Of a stretch of DNA of 15,970 nt, positions 7,534 through 14,672 are shown piece by piece. This DNA comes from CAUZEO01 sp963578625 (lineage in GTDB: Bacteria > Verrucomicrobiota > Kiritimatiellia > SLOV01): NCBI GenBank assembly GCA_963578625.1, contig CAUZEO010000083.1, positions 1 through 15,970 of the forward strand, in the 5' to 3' direction. Position numbers and translations under genes: made by a program. How positions within the stretch are numbered: position 1 is the first letter of the stretch; every line of letters starts with the position of its first letter. The notes beneath the pieces were generated by a model. The model was not told the origin of the DNA. It worked only from the letters and a program-made list of their open reading frames with translations, and searched no databases.

Positions 7534-8555
7534 ATCAGGAACTCATCAAGAAAATCCAAGTCCGTATAGAGAAAGGCGGCTACGAGAAAGCCTTTCTCCT
7601 GGACCTGTTCGAACGAATGTTTCTCATCCGGGAATTCGAGGAACAGGTGAAATTTCTCTTCCTGGAAGGGTCCATGCCCGGCACGATCCACCAGTGTCAG
7701 GGTCAGGAAGCGAGTGCCGTCGGTGTCTGTTCGGCCCTGCGCACGGAGGATTTCATCACCTCGACGCACCGGCCTCATGGCCATGCCCTCGCCAAGGGTT
7801 TGTCGCCCGATGAAATGCTCGGCGAACTCTACGGTCGAACCTCGGGATGCTGCAAAGGCAAAGGCGGATCCATGCACGTGGGCAATATGGACAAGGGCAT
7901 GCTACCGGCGATCGCGATCGTTGGGGGCAATATTCCAGTGGCCGCGGGCATGGCGCTGGCCTTCAAGTTGAAAAAGACCGACCAGGTCGTTGCCTGTTTC
8001 TTTGGCGACGGCGCGACCGGCGAGGGGGCTTTTCATGAAGGAATCAATATGGCCGCAATCTGGGACCTGCCGGTCATCTATCTTTGCGAAAACAACCTGT
8101 ACGGGGCTTCCACGGCCGCCAAGGATACGATGAGGTTGGACCGTATCGCCGACCGGGCCCTGGGGTGCGGGCTTCCCGGTAAGCAGGTCGACGGCAACGA
8201 CGTTCTGGAAGTTTACGAGAACACCGTGGAGGCCGTCAAACGCTGCCAGGCGGGCGAAGGACCGATTTTCCTGGAACTTTTAACGTACCGGATTACCGGC
8301 CATTCCCGGAGGGACCCCTGTCACTACCAGCCGGACGACGAGAAGAAGGCCTGGTTTGACAAAGACCCGATCCTGGTCTTCCCCGCTGCCTTGATCGCAA
8401 GCGGCGTCTGCACGCAGCAGGAGATCGATGAACTCCGCACGGGGGTCGAGCAGCAGATCGAAGCCGCCGTCGGCCGCGCCCAGCAGGAACCTGAACCCAC
8501 CCTTGACGACTTAACGACGGACGTTTTTTGCGCACCCGCCGCGAGTGTCTCGTAA
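7530..8555 (+). CDS. E1 alpha subunit of thiamine-diphosphate-dependent 2-oxoacid (pyruvate/acetoin-type) dehydrogenase
   Basis: This 341-residue subunit binds thiamine diphosphate and, with E1beta, decarboxylates the 2-oxo acid (or cleaves acetoin) and acylates the E2 lipoyl arm. The ThDP/Mg motif is complete: GDG at 159-161, then GATGEGAFHEGINMAAIWDLP and the closing ENN (187-189), which gives the usual spacing. The family start (LLDLFERMFLIREFEEQV), the STHRPHGHALAKG active-site loop (about 84-96), GKGGSMHVG (about 110-118), and the GHSRRDP phosphorylation-loop region (about 257-263) are all present. The length fits AcoA/PdhA-type alpha subunits from heterotetrameric E1. The ATG overlaps the stop of E2, and E1beta follows after 18 bp, so the three are one transcription unit. 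AcoA and PdhA are too similar for me to choose; no acetoin-specific partner (AcoR, AcoX) is seen. Confidence 0.94.
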   Translation: MNQELIKKIQVRIEKGGYEKAFLLDLFERMFLIREFEEQVKFLFLEGSMPGTIHQCQGQEASAVGVCSALRTEDFITSTHRPHGHALAKGLSPDEMLGELYGRTSGCCKGKGGSMHVGNMDKGMLPAIAIVGGNIPVAAGMALAFKLKKTDQVVACFFGDGATGEGAFHEGINMAAIWDLPVIYLCENNLYGASTAAKDTMRLDRIADRALGCGLPGKQVDGNDVLEVYENTVEAVKRCQAGEGPIFLELLTYRITGHSRRDPCHYQPDDEKKAWFDKDPILVFPAALIASGVCTQQEIDELRTGVEQQIEAAVGRAQQEPEPTLDDLTTDVFCAPAASVS

Positions 8556-8573
8556 CTACAGAAAGCAGGTATT

Positions 8574-9590
8574 ATGAAGCGACTATCACTGGCGGAAGCA
8601 TTGCGGGAAGGCATTACCGAAGAAATGGAACGGGACGATTCGGTCTTCTGCATCGGCGAGGACATCGGCATCACCGGCGGCTTCGGGGGCGCATTTACTG
8701 TGACCCTGGATCTGGAAAAGAAATTTCGGGACCGGATGCTCGATACGCCGATTTCCGAGCTGGGTTTCACCGGGATCGCGGTTGGCGCGGCCATCATGGG
8801 AATGCGGCCGATCGCCGACATGCAGTACAGCGATTTTCTCTTTCTCGCCATGGACCAACTCGTGAACACCGCCGCCAAGATGCGTTATATGTCCGGCGGA
8901 ACGGTTTCGGTGCCCATGGTGATGCGGGCCCCGGTGGGCGCCACCGGACGCGGCTCACAGCACGCACAAAACATGGAACGGTATTTCATCGGAGTCCCCG
9001 GCCTGAAGGTGGTTGCCGTCTCAAACGCCTACGACGCGAAGGGCATACTGAAAGCGGCGGTTCGCAACGACAACCCGGTGATGATGTTCGAGCACAAACT
9101 GCTGTACGGATCCAAGGGCGCCCGCGCCGAAATCGGCGCGATCGACAGTAGCAGCGATATTCCGGACGAGGATTACACGGTTCCCCTGGACAAGGCCGCC
9201 GTCTGCCGCGAAGGAACCGATTGCACCGTTCTCGGCTGGCTGTTGATGTTGCATCGGTCCAAGGCCGCGGCCGCGGCCCTGGAGTCGAAAGGCAAATCGG
9301 TGGAGGTGATCGACGTTCGGTCCCTCTCCCCGTTCGATTATGAAACTATAGGCAAGTCGATTGAAAAGACCGGCCGCGCCGTCATCGTCGAGGAGGGCGC
9401 CAAGACCGGTGGCGTCGGGGCCGAACTGGCCGCCGGGATTACCGAACGTTTCGCGGGTGACCTTATGGCGCCGGTCATGCGCATCGCCTCCGCCGACGTG
9501 CCCCCGCCCTTTTCCCCCATCCTGGAAGATGCGTATCGCCCGGAAGTGGACCGCATCATCGAAGGGATCGAAGAGACCCTGGAATTCTAA
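8574..9590 (+). CDS. E1 beta subunit of thiamine-diphosphate-dependent 2-oxoacid dehydrogenase
   Basis: This 338-residue subunit pairs with E1alpha to form the alpha2beta2 decarboxylase. It has an N-terminal pyrimidine-binding domain beginning MKRLSLAEALREGITEEMERDD, with IGEDIGITGGFGG (about 27-39) and the conserved TPISELGFTGIAVGAAIMGMRPI (about 59-81), whose glutamate activates the cofactor. The block MVMRAPVGATGRGSQHAQ (about 118-135) lies at the substrate/E1alpha interface, and the C-terminal transketolase domain runs from about 200 (CTVLGW, VEVIDVRSLSPFD, GRAVIVEEGAKTGGVGAELAAGI) to the end. The length is normal and no key residue appears lost. It is the last gene of the E2-E1alpha-E1beta unit. 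No E3 (dihydrolipoamide dehydrogenase) follows, so that subunit must come from elsewhere in the genome. Confidence 0.94.
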   Translation: MKRLSLAEALREGITEEMERDDSVFCIGEDIGITGGFGGAFTVTLDLEKKFRDRMLDTPISELGFTGIAVGAAIMGMRPIADMQYSDFLFLAMDQLVNTAAKMRYMSGGTVSVPMVMRAPVGATGRGSQHAQNMERYFIGVPGLKVVAVSNAYDAKGILKAAVRNDNPVMMFEHKLLYGSKGARAEIGAIDSSSDIPDEDYTVPLDKAAVCREGTDCTVLGWLLMLHRSKAAAAALESKGKSVEVIDVRSLSPFDYETIGKSIEKTGRAVIVEEGAKTGGVGAELAAGITERFAGDLMAPVMRIASADVPPPFSPILEDAYRPEVDRIIEGIEETLEF

Positions 9591-9643
9591 TTCAAAATGT
9601 CCCGATTCAAAAAAGAAGGGGTATCAGTGTGGCATGTCGCTGA

Positions 9644-9828
9644 CTTAAGCTGCCGCTCTGACGTGGTCTTTTCATGATCAATTCATTCTAGGGAACGACG
9701 GGGACCGCCGTCTCCAGAGATGCGACAACATCCTGAAAAGCACGAAGATATGAATTTGGAGACGGCGGTCCCCGCCGTATTGAGAATGGATGGGTCATGA
9801 AAAGACCGCATCGGTGCGACAGCTTAAG
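9644..9828. repeat. Long imperfect inverted-repeat element, copy 1 (MITE/REP-like)
   Basis: Two arms of about 71 nt (9644-9715 and 9758-9828) are imperfect reverse complements around a 42-nt loop. Both outer ends carry CTTAAGCT-type sequence. Exact matching blocks include 13 bp (GGTCTTTTCATGA at 9665-9677 against 9795-9807) and 17 bp next to the loop (9699-9715 against 9758-9774). Each arm contains a smaller palindrome centred on CGGGGACCG. A related unit occurs at 15247-15351. The element sits between E1beta and the transporter genes, so it could end the first transcript, but no coding potential is seen. Confidence 0.85.
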
Positions 9829-9856
9829 CGCCATTCCGCCCTGATTTTCCGGAGCC

Positions 9857-12502
9857 ATGCGCATCTTCTTCATACTCCTGGCCCTGGTCGCCGCGACCTG
9901 GGTCATCCTGGACCGGTTCCCGACCGAGCAGGATAAGTATCCCGGCTACACCATCCTGCGCTGGGCGACGGACGCCAACCCCGCGCGATGGGATCAAATC
10001 CGGACCTTCAACGAACTGCACGAAAAGGACCGCATCCGTGTGCTTCTTCAACCGACGGCGGGTGTGGCAACCGACGTGCAGTTGAGCGGACGCCGCGGGC
10101 CGGACCTGGTCGACATCTATAGTCCGACGGCATTTTTCAACTACGCGAGCCAGGGCGTCCTGCTGGATGTCACGGATCGCGCGGAGCGAGGCGGGATCGG
10201 CGTCGACGACGTCTGGCCTGCCGCGCAAGCGCAGATCATGCACGAGGACCGACTCTATGCGCTGCCGACGAACTCCAGCGTGATGATGATGTATTACAAC
10301 AAGAACGTGTTCGACGACCGCGGCGTTCCGTATCCGCCGTTGCACTGGACCTGGGAGGAATTTGTCGAGACCGCCCGCAAGTTGACGCACGTGGACGAGG
10401 CGACCGAACTGTATGAGTCATTCGGCTATCAGCCCTGGGGCGGCCAACTGGCGCTAAACATCTGGGGCTTCGCGGGGGAGGGCCGGCACTGGGGGATGGA
10501 CGAGACGACCGGACTGATGACCCGGAGCCTGCTGAACGATCCGCCCTTCCAATCGTCCTACGACCTGGTTCACCGTTGCGTCCTTCGCGATCAGGTTTCG
10601 CCGCGACCGGGCCTCTTCGTGGAGGGCATCTCCGGCGAAGCGAGGAATGCGGGACTGCGGCTCTTTCTTACCGACCGGGTGGGAATGGTCGGCATCGGCC
10701 GCTGGGTGCTTTCGACCGGCTGGAAATACCCGGGCCTTCGATATGGGGTGACGACAATCCCCTCCCCGCCCGGCGTCGAACGACCGGGGTACCTGTACCT
10801 GGGACGCTCCACCGCGATCACCCGCGACTGCCGCCATCCCGAAGCGGCGTGGAAATTTCTCCAGTACCTGCTCAGCCCCGAATACAACCGCATCCTCGTG
10901 GCGCAAGGCGACGGAGTCGCGGCACCGAAACAACATGTCGACGCAGACTGGCATCTGTTCCAGCCGGAGTTTCCGGAAGTGCAGATCCGCATGTACGAGC
11001 GCATCTTCGACCGGTTCGAGAAGAAGATGTCGGAGTTCACCGGCGAGTCCGCCGGGCTGACGCGGCGGGAGCGGCTGCGCCGGTGCTACGAGGCATGGCT
11101 GGATTTCGATGAAGAGAAACAGCAACAGATGGAAGCGCAGGATATCCGCCCGTTGCAGGGTCTTGCCGACACCGAGCTCGCCCGGGCCGCCGCAACGGAA
11201 TGGGGCCGGCTGTCCGGCGCGGAACAGCGCCAGGTTCGCGACGAGGTAACGGCGGAGCTGCGATTGAATCTCGACGCGATGACCCACGCGCGCCAGCCAA
11301 TTCCGTCGCCCTATTGCTTCGGACCTCAATGGGGGCGCATCTTCGGGGACTCCCGGTTGGACTTGATCAACGCGGACCCGGAGGACTCCCCCCTTCAGTT
11401 CAGCGCCGAAGCGGCCGAACTGCTGACGCAGGCTGCGCGCCGCAACGCCGACCCGAACTACGGCCGGGAAAAGTACCGCATCGGCGGGCGCATCGGCCTG
11501 GCCGTGGTGGCGGCCGCAGCCATCGGGCTGGTGATCGGGGCCCCCGCCCTCGGCCGCCGCGCCCGGCGGGCCATGGGACGCAATCGTCCCGTGATCGCGG
11601 GGCGGCGCGAGTCGTGGTCCGAACGGTTGACCGGTCTGGCGTTCGTCGCGCCCAACTTCGCCGGCTTCTTCGTCTTCACCGCCTTTCCCGTGGTGTTTTC
11701 GATCGTGATCGCGTTCACGGAGTGGGACACCTTCGCGGGCACGGTGCGGTGGACAGGCTTCGACAACTTTGTCGACGTGTTCTGGAACGCCGACTTCTGG
11801 TTCTATTTCGCCAACACGATCATTCTCCTGCTGTCCATTCCGGTGAGCATCCTCGGCTCGCTGGTCCTCGCATCGATCCTGAATCGGCGCCTGCGCGGGA
11901 CGGTCGTGTTCCGCACCCTGTTCTACATCCCCAGCCTGGTCAGCGGGGTGGCGGTGTTGGTGATGTGGAAGTTCATCTTCGAACCGCGCTTCGGCCTGCT
12001 CAATTCCCTGATTCGCGGCGTTCTGCCGGGGGCGGATCCACCGGCGTGGCTGACCAGCGAAGGATTCGGATGGCCCTGGCTCCCGATCTACCCGGCGATC
12101 TACATGATGGGGATCTGGGGCAGCATCGGCGGCACGAGCATGCTGCTCTACCTCGCCGGGTTGTCGAACATCCCGCCCGAGCTGTACGAAGCGGCGGAGA
12201 TCGACGGCGCGGGCAAGTGGGCGCGCTTCTGGCGTGTCACCGTGCCTCTGGTCGCGCCCACAACATTTTTTATTGTTGTGATGAGCATGATCGCCGGGCT
12301 GCAGGGCGGCACCGACCTGGCCTTCGTCATGACCAACGGCGGCCCCGACGGCGCGACCACCACCCTGGGCTTCTATATGTTTCAGGAAGGCTTTTTCCAG
12401 TTCCGCATGGGCATCGCCTGCGCCGCGGCGTGGGTATTGTTCGCGTTTATTTTCACCCTGACCTGGCTGACGTTCAGGTACGGCAACCGGGGATACTTCT
12501 GA
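9857..12502 (+). CDS. Fused sugar solute-binding protein and MalF-like ABC permease (CUT1 importer)
   Basis: One 881-residue frame encodes what are normally two proteins. Residues 2-18 form a hydrophobic signal anchor without a lipobox. Residues ~30-390 look like an extracellular carbohydrate-binding protein: ILRWATDANPARWDQIRTFNE, GPDLVDIYSP, LYALPTNSSVMMMYYNKNVFDDRG, TWEEFVETARKLT, and HPEAAWKFLQYLLSPEYN. A charged helical stretch (~390-535) follows, then a membrane segment at about 546-565 and an Arg-rich loop (GRRARRAMGRNRP). From about 590 there is a MalF/UgpA-type permease (LAFVAPNFAGFFVF, NTIILLL, FRTLFYIPSLVSGVAVLVMWKFIF) with the ATPase-docking EAA loop EAAEIDGAGKWARFW beginning at ~778. 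The topology is self-consistent: anchor, periplasmic binder, one return helix, then permease. It overlaps the MalG-like gene by one base. The ATPase is not in the window. The start ATG has only a poorly spaced GGAG upstream. Confidence 0.9.
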   Translation: MRIFFILLALVAATWVILDRFPTEQDKYPGYTILRWATDANPARWDQIRTFNELHEKDRIRVLLQPTAGVATDVQLSGRRGPDLVDIYSPTAFFNYASQGVLLDVTDRAERGGIGVDDVWPAAQAQIMHEDRLYALPTNSSVMMMYYNKNVFDDRGVPYPPLHWTWEEFVETARKLTHVDEATELYESFGYQPWGGQLALNIWGFAGEGRHWGMDETTGLMTRSLLNDPPFQSSYDLVHRCVLRDQVSPRPGLFVEGISGEARNAGLRLFLTDRVGMVGIGRWVLSTGWKYPGLRYGVTTIPSPPGVERPGYLYLGRSTAITRDCRHPEAAWKFLQYLLSPEYNRILVAQGDGVAAPKQHVDADWHLFQPEFPEVQIRMYERIFDRFEKKMSEFTGESAGLTRRERLRRCYEAWLDFDEEKQQQMEAQDIRPLQGLADTELARAAATEWGRLSGAEQRQVRDEVTAELRLNLDAMTHARQPIPSPYCFGPQWGRIFGDSRLDLINADPEDSPLQFSAEAAELLTQAARRNADPNYGREKYRIGGRIGLAVVAAAAIGLVIGAPALGRRARRAMGRNRPVIAGRRESWSERLTGLAFVAPNFAGFFVFTAFPVVFSIVIAFTEWDTFAGTVRWTGFDNFVDVFWNADFWFYFANTIILLLSIPVSILGSLVLASILNRRLRGTVVFRTLFYIPSLVSGVAVLVMWKFIFEPRFGLLNSLIRGVLPGADPPAWLTSEGFGWPWLPIYPAIYMMGIWGSIGGTSMLLYLAGLSNIPPELYEAAEIDGAGKWARFWRVTVPLVAPTTFFIVVMSMIAGLQGGTDLAFVMTNGGPDGATTTLGFYMFQEGFFQFRMGIACAAAWVLFAFIFTLTWLTFRYGNRGYF

Positions 12503-13440
12503 TGTCGAACCGGTCCGCCGCACAACGAGAGGCGCACCGGCGTCGCTTCCGCCGGAAATCCGCGCGGGGGATGCTATACACGGCGCTGATCTGCCTGGCC
12601 CTGGCCCAGCTCATTCCGTTCCTGTGGATGGCCTCGACATCGATCAAAACGTCCGAAGAAGCCGCGATGATGAGCGAACTCGTTCCCCGGGAGTTGTCCG
12701 CCGAAGCGGTGCGGGAGGCGGCGCGCTACTGGATGCCCAGCCGCCCGCAATGGTCCAACTATGTCAAGGTGCTCGGCCTCGATCCCGAACGCACGCGCAT
12801 ACGCATCAATTTCGCCCATGCCTGCATCAACAGCGTGTTCGTCGCCCTGGCCATCACCTTCGGGCAGGTGCTGACCAGTGCGATGGCCGGGTTCGCGTTC
12901 TCGCGCCTGCGCTGGCCGGGACGGGACGCGACGTTCCTGCTCTACATCGCCACCCTGATGATCCCCGCCACCGTCACCATGATTCCCGGGTTCCTGATCC
13001 TGCGCGCGTTCGACTGGATCGACACTTACCAGGCGCTCATCATCCCCGGGCTCTGCAGCGCGTACGGCACATTCCTGGTGCGCCAGTACATGCTCGGTCT
13101 TTCGAGCGAGCTCGAGGAGAGCGCAATGATGGACGGTGCGTCCCACCTCGGCGTCTTCCTCCACGTCGCGCTACCGCTCTCCCGCCCCGTGCTGGTGGCG
13201 CTGGCCATCCTGAACTTTCTCGGCGCCTGGCAAGGATTTCTCGGCCCGCTGATCGTCACCTACAGCGAAAACCTGCGGGTCGCACCCCTGGCTCTCTACC
13301 TGATCCAGACCCAGTATGCATCGGAAGCCAATCTGGTCATGGCGGGCTCGCTCCTGCTGATGATTCCATGCATCATCGTCTTCGTACTCGGCCAGCGCTT
13401 CTTCGTAGAAGGGATCCAGCTCGGGGCCGTAAAGGGATAG
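12502..13440 (+). CDS. MalG-like carbohydrate ABC transporter permease
   Basis: This 312-residue inner-membrane protein is the second permease of the CUT1-type sugar importer and would pair with the permease half of the preceding fusion. The start MSNRSAAQREAHRRRFRRKSARGM gives a strongly positive cytoplasmic tail before the first membrane helix (LYTALICLALAQLIPFLWM). The typical MalG features follow: WMASTSIKTSEEA, NSVFVALAITFGQVLTSAMAGFAFSRLRWPG, LIPATVTMIPGFLI-type helices, and an EAA loop ELEESAMMDGASHLGVFLHVALPL at about residues 205-228. Periplasmic loop 1 (about 50-105) is longer than in short MalG proteins and contains PSRPQWSNYVKVL. The ATG overlaps the fusion gene's stop as TGATG, so translation is coupled. 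A single-fusion-plus-MalG layout implies the complete importer needs only a shared ATPase of the MsmK/UgpC kind, encoded elsewhere. Confidence 0.93.
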   Translation: MSNRSAAQREAHRRRFRRKSARGMLYTALICLALAQLIPFLWMASTSIKTSEEAAMMSELVPRELSAEAVREAARYWMPSRPQWSNYVKVLGLDPERTRIRINFAHACINSVFVALAITFGQVLTSAMAGFAFSRLRWPGRDATFLLYIATLMIPATVTMIPGFLILRAFDWIDTYQALIIPGLCSAYGTFLVRQYMLGLSSELEESAMMDGASHLGVFLHVALPLSRPVLVALAILNFLGAWQGFLGPLIVTYSENLRVAPLALYLIQTQYASEANLVMAGSLLLMIPCIIVFVLGQRFFVEGIQLGAVKG

Positions 13441-13471
13441 CTCCTCACGAACCATCCAATCCGTAAAGTAG

Positions 13472-13492
13472 CGGAAGTCGCCAAGACTTCCG
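13472..13492. repeat. Hairpin repeat downstream of the permease gene
   Basis: A perfect 8-bp stem (CGGAAGTC / GACTTCCG) closes a 5-nt loop (GCCAA), 31 bp past the permease stop codon. No U-tract follows, so termination is possible but not shown. The shape resembles the short REP-like hairpin at 1193-1219 but the sequence differs. Confidence 0.6.
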
Positions 13493-13594
13493 ATCGGCGG
13501 AAAGGACTACGCCGCGGTTTACGTCGGGCTGAAGTACTTTAAAAAGAAGCTCCGCGATCGAGGAAGACGCAACGATCCGTTCTACAAATCCTAA
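13472..13594 (+). pseudogene. Short coding-like remnant without start codon
   Basis: An open stretch after the in-frame stop at 13469-13471 runs to TAA at 13592-13594. Its last 29 codons read DYAAVYVGLKYFKKKL, then RDRGRRNDPFYKS, which has the look of a protein C-terminus, rich in Lys/Arg and aromatic residues. There is no ATG, GTG or TTG with a ribosome site to start it, and the upstream half is a hairpin. It may be the tail of a decayed gene, possibly a transposase, but I do not recognise the family and it could be chance. Confidence 0.3.
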
Positions 13595-13768
13595 ATCTTT
13601 CGATCTGGCCCGAATCCCCACGTGTGGATAGACAAGGAGAATGTAAAATACGACACACCCCTGTTTTCTGCCCTGGTTTCAGAATCTCTGAAGTCCCTCA
13701 GGGAATAAGACACTCAATAAACCCGACCGATCCTGGCGGAATGACCAGGGGTCATCTGGTTGGGCTTT

Positions 13769-13795
13769 GCTACACGGGTCGGATACCCGTGCTAC
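13769..13795. repeat. Dispersed 27-bp hairpin repeat, copy B, at transporter 3' end
   Basis: Read on the minus strand this unit differs from the copy at 1193-1219 by only a few bases: TATCC replaces CATCC in the loop, and the right arm's outer end is GTGTAGC instead of GTGCTAC. The stem CACGGGT / ACCCGTG (7 bp, 5-nt loop) is perfect. It supplies the last seven codons (STGIRPV) and the TAG stop of the transporter gene. Confidence 0.8.
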
Positions 13796-14552
13796 TTGTT
13801 TGCGCTGGGTCGCTCCAGTCTGTTTTTGTTGTGTCCCAGCGCCTGGCCCAATAGATGAAGGGCGTGTCGAGGATGGCAATGATGAATTTGAAAACGTATT
13901 TCACGCCGGCGAGATAGAGGGCGGTGCGCAGGTCCAGCACCGCCCACCATACCACCAGCGAATAGATGAGGGTGTCGATGATTTGCGACACCAGCGTCGA
14001 GAGACAATTGCGCAGCCACAGATGCTTTCCCTTTGTCGCCTTCTTCATCAGATGAAAAAACCAGACGTCGTGGGACTGGCTGATGAGGTAAGCGAGCATC
14101 GACCCGAAGACGAAGCGCGGGGTAAAACCGAACATGAACGAGAGCGCATCATGGGCCTGGGTCGCAATCTCGGTGGCTTTACCCCCTTCCGGCGTGGGTT
14201 CGAAAAGGAGGCTGAGGCTCATGGTAATCACCATGAACAGGTTCGCCGCAAAACCGATGAGCACCGCGCGCCCCGCTTCCCGCCGGCTATAGCGCTCGCC
14301 GAGCAGATCGGTGGCAAAGTAGATGCCGGAATAGAGGATCACCCCTAGGCTCGTGGTCATCCCGAACACCTGCGTAAGCTTGGGACCCTGGATGTTGCAA
14401 AGCATCACGTTGAGCACGATCACCGTGTACAATCCGGTCTTTCCGAAAAGGCGGAACATGACCACCGTAAAAGCAAGATCTAGAAGGACCACCAGAATCC
14501 ACAGGAAACTCTGGTTGGCAGCCAATAATTCAACGAAAACATCGGGAATCAT
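13770..14552 (-). CDS. Queuosine precursor transporter, YhhQ/VUT family (DUF165)
   Basis: This 260-residue inner-membrane protein belongs to the family of vitamin-uptake-like (ECF-S-like) transporters that includes E. coli YhhQ, which imports queuosine precursors for tRNA modification. Hydrophobic helices alternate with short polar loops through residue ~245. The family-type blocks are present: LYTVIVLNVMLCNIQGPKLTQVFG (about 42-65), GVILYSGIYFATDLLGERYSRREAGRAVLIGFAANL (about 70-105), and SQIIDTLIYSLVVWWAV near 190-205. The long central loop EPTPEGGKATEIATQAHDALSFMFG (about 117-142) fits the family. The ATG at 14552 (MIPDVFVELL) is preferred over an in-frame TTG two codons earlier; no strong ribosome site is visible for either. 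The final residues STGIRPV are encoded by a dispersed repeat, so the native tail may have been replaced or extended by it. It is divergent from the DUF456 gene. The exact substrate is inferred from family only. Confidence 0.88.
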   Translation of the reverse strand: MIPDVFVELLAANQSFLWILVVLLDLAFTVVMFRLFGKTGLYTVIVLNVMLCNIQGPKLTQVFGMTTSLGVILYSGIYFATDLLGERYSRREAGRAVLIGFAANLFMVITMSLSLLFEPTPEGGKATEIATQAHDALSFMFGFTPRFVFGSMLAYLISQSHDVWFFHLMKKATKGKHLWLRNCLSTLVSQIIDTLIYSLVVWWAVLDLRTALYLAGVKYVFKFIIAILDTPFIYWARRWDTTKTDWSDPAQTSSTGIRPV

Positions 14553-14672
14553 GACCAAGTATTGACCAGTGCAGCCTCACATTCCAGCGAACAAAACAAA
14601 GAAACTGTACTTCCACTTCGTTTTCTCCGTTACCTTCTGTTCAATTGGCAAATTTTGGGGAGCAGCTAAATA

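Larger units (their letters stand above)
13441..13769. other. Intergenic region between two convergent genes, repeat-rich
   Basis: This 329-bp stretch separates the MalG-like permease (+) from the YhhQ-like transporter (-). It contains a hairpin at 13472-13492, a short coding-like fragment ending at 13594, small palindromes at 13678-13692 (TTCAGA-ATC-TCTGAA) and 13741-13755 (ATGACC-AGG-GGTCAT), and the first base of a 27-bp repeat at its right end. I see no complete gene. Confidence 0.6.

Noticed and set aside
11200..12501. Same-strand open frame upstream of and in frame with the MalG-like gene
   Set aside because: The first ~430 codons overlap the fusion gene in another frame and are Arg/Gly-rich noise. 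The real gene begins at the TGATG overlap at 12502.
10454..12523. 689-codon open frame antisense to the transporter fusion
   Set aside because: It is an antisense shadow of a GC-rich gene. The sense strand has clear binder and permease motifs, while the antisense translation is a low-complexity mix of Arg, Gly, Gln and Pro with no family signature.
13624..13854. 76-codon frame starting at a GTG before the YhhQ-like gene end
   Set aside because: It crosses the 27-bp repeat and the antisense of the transporter, and has no ribosome site or family features.
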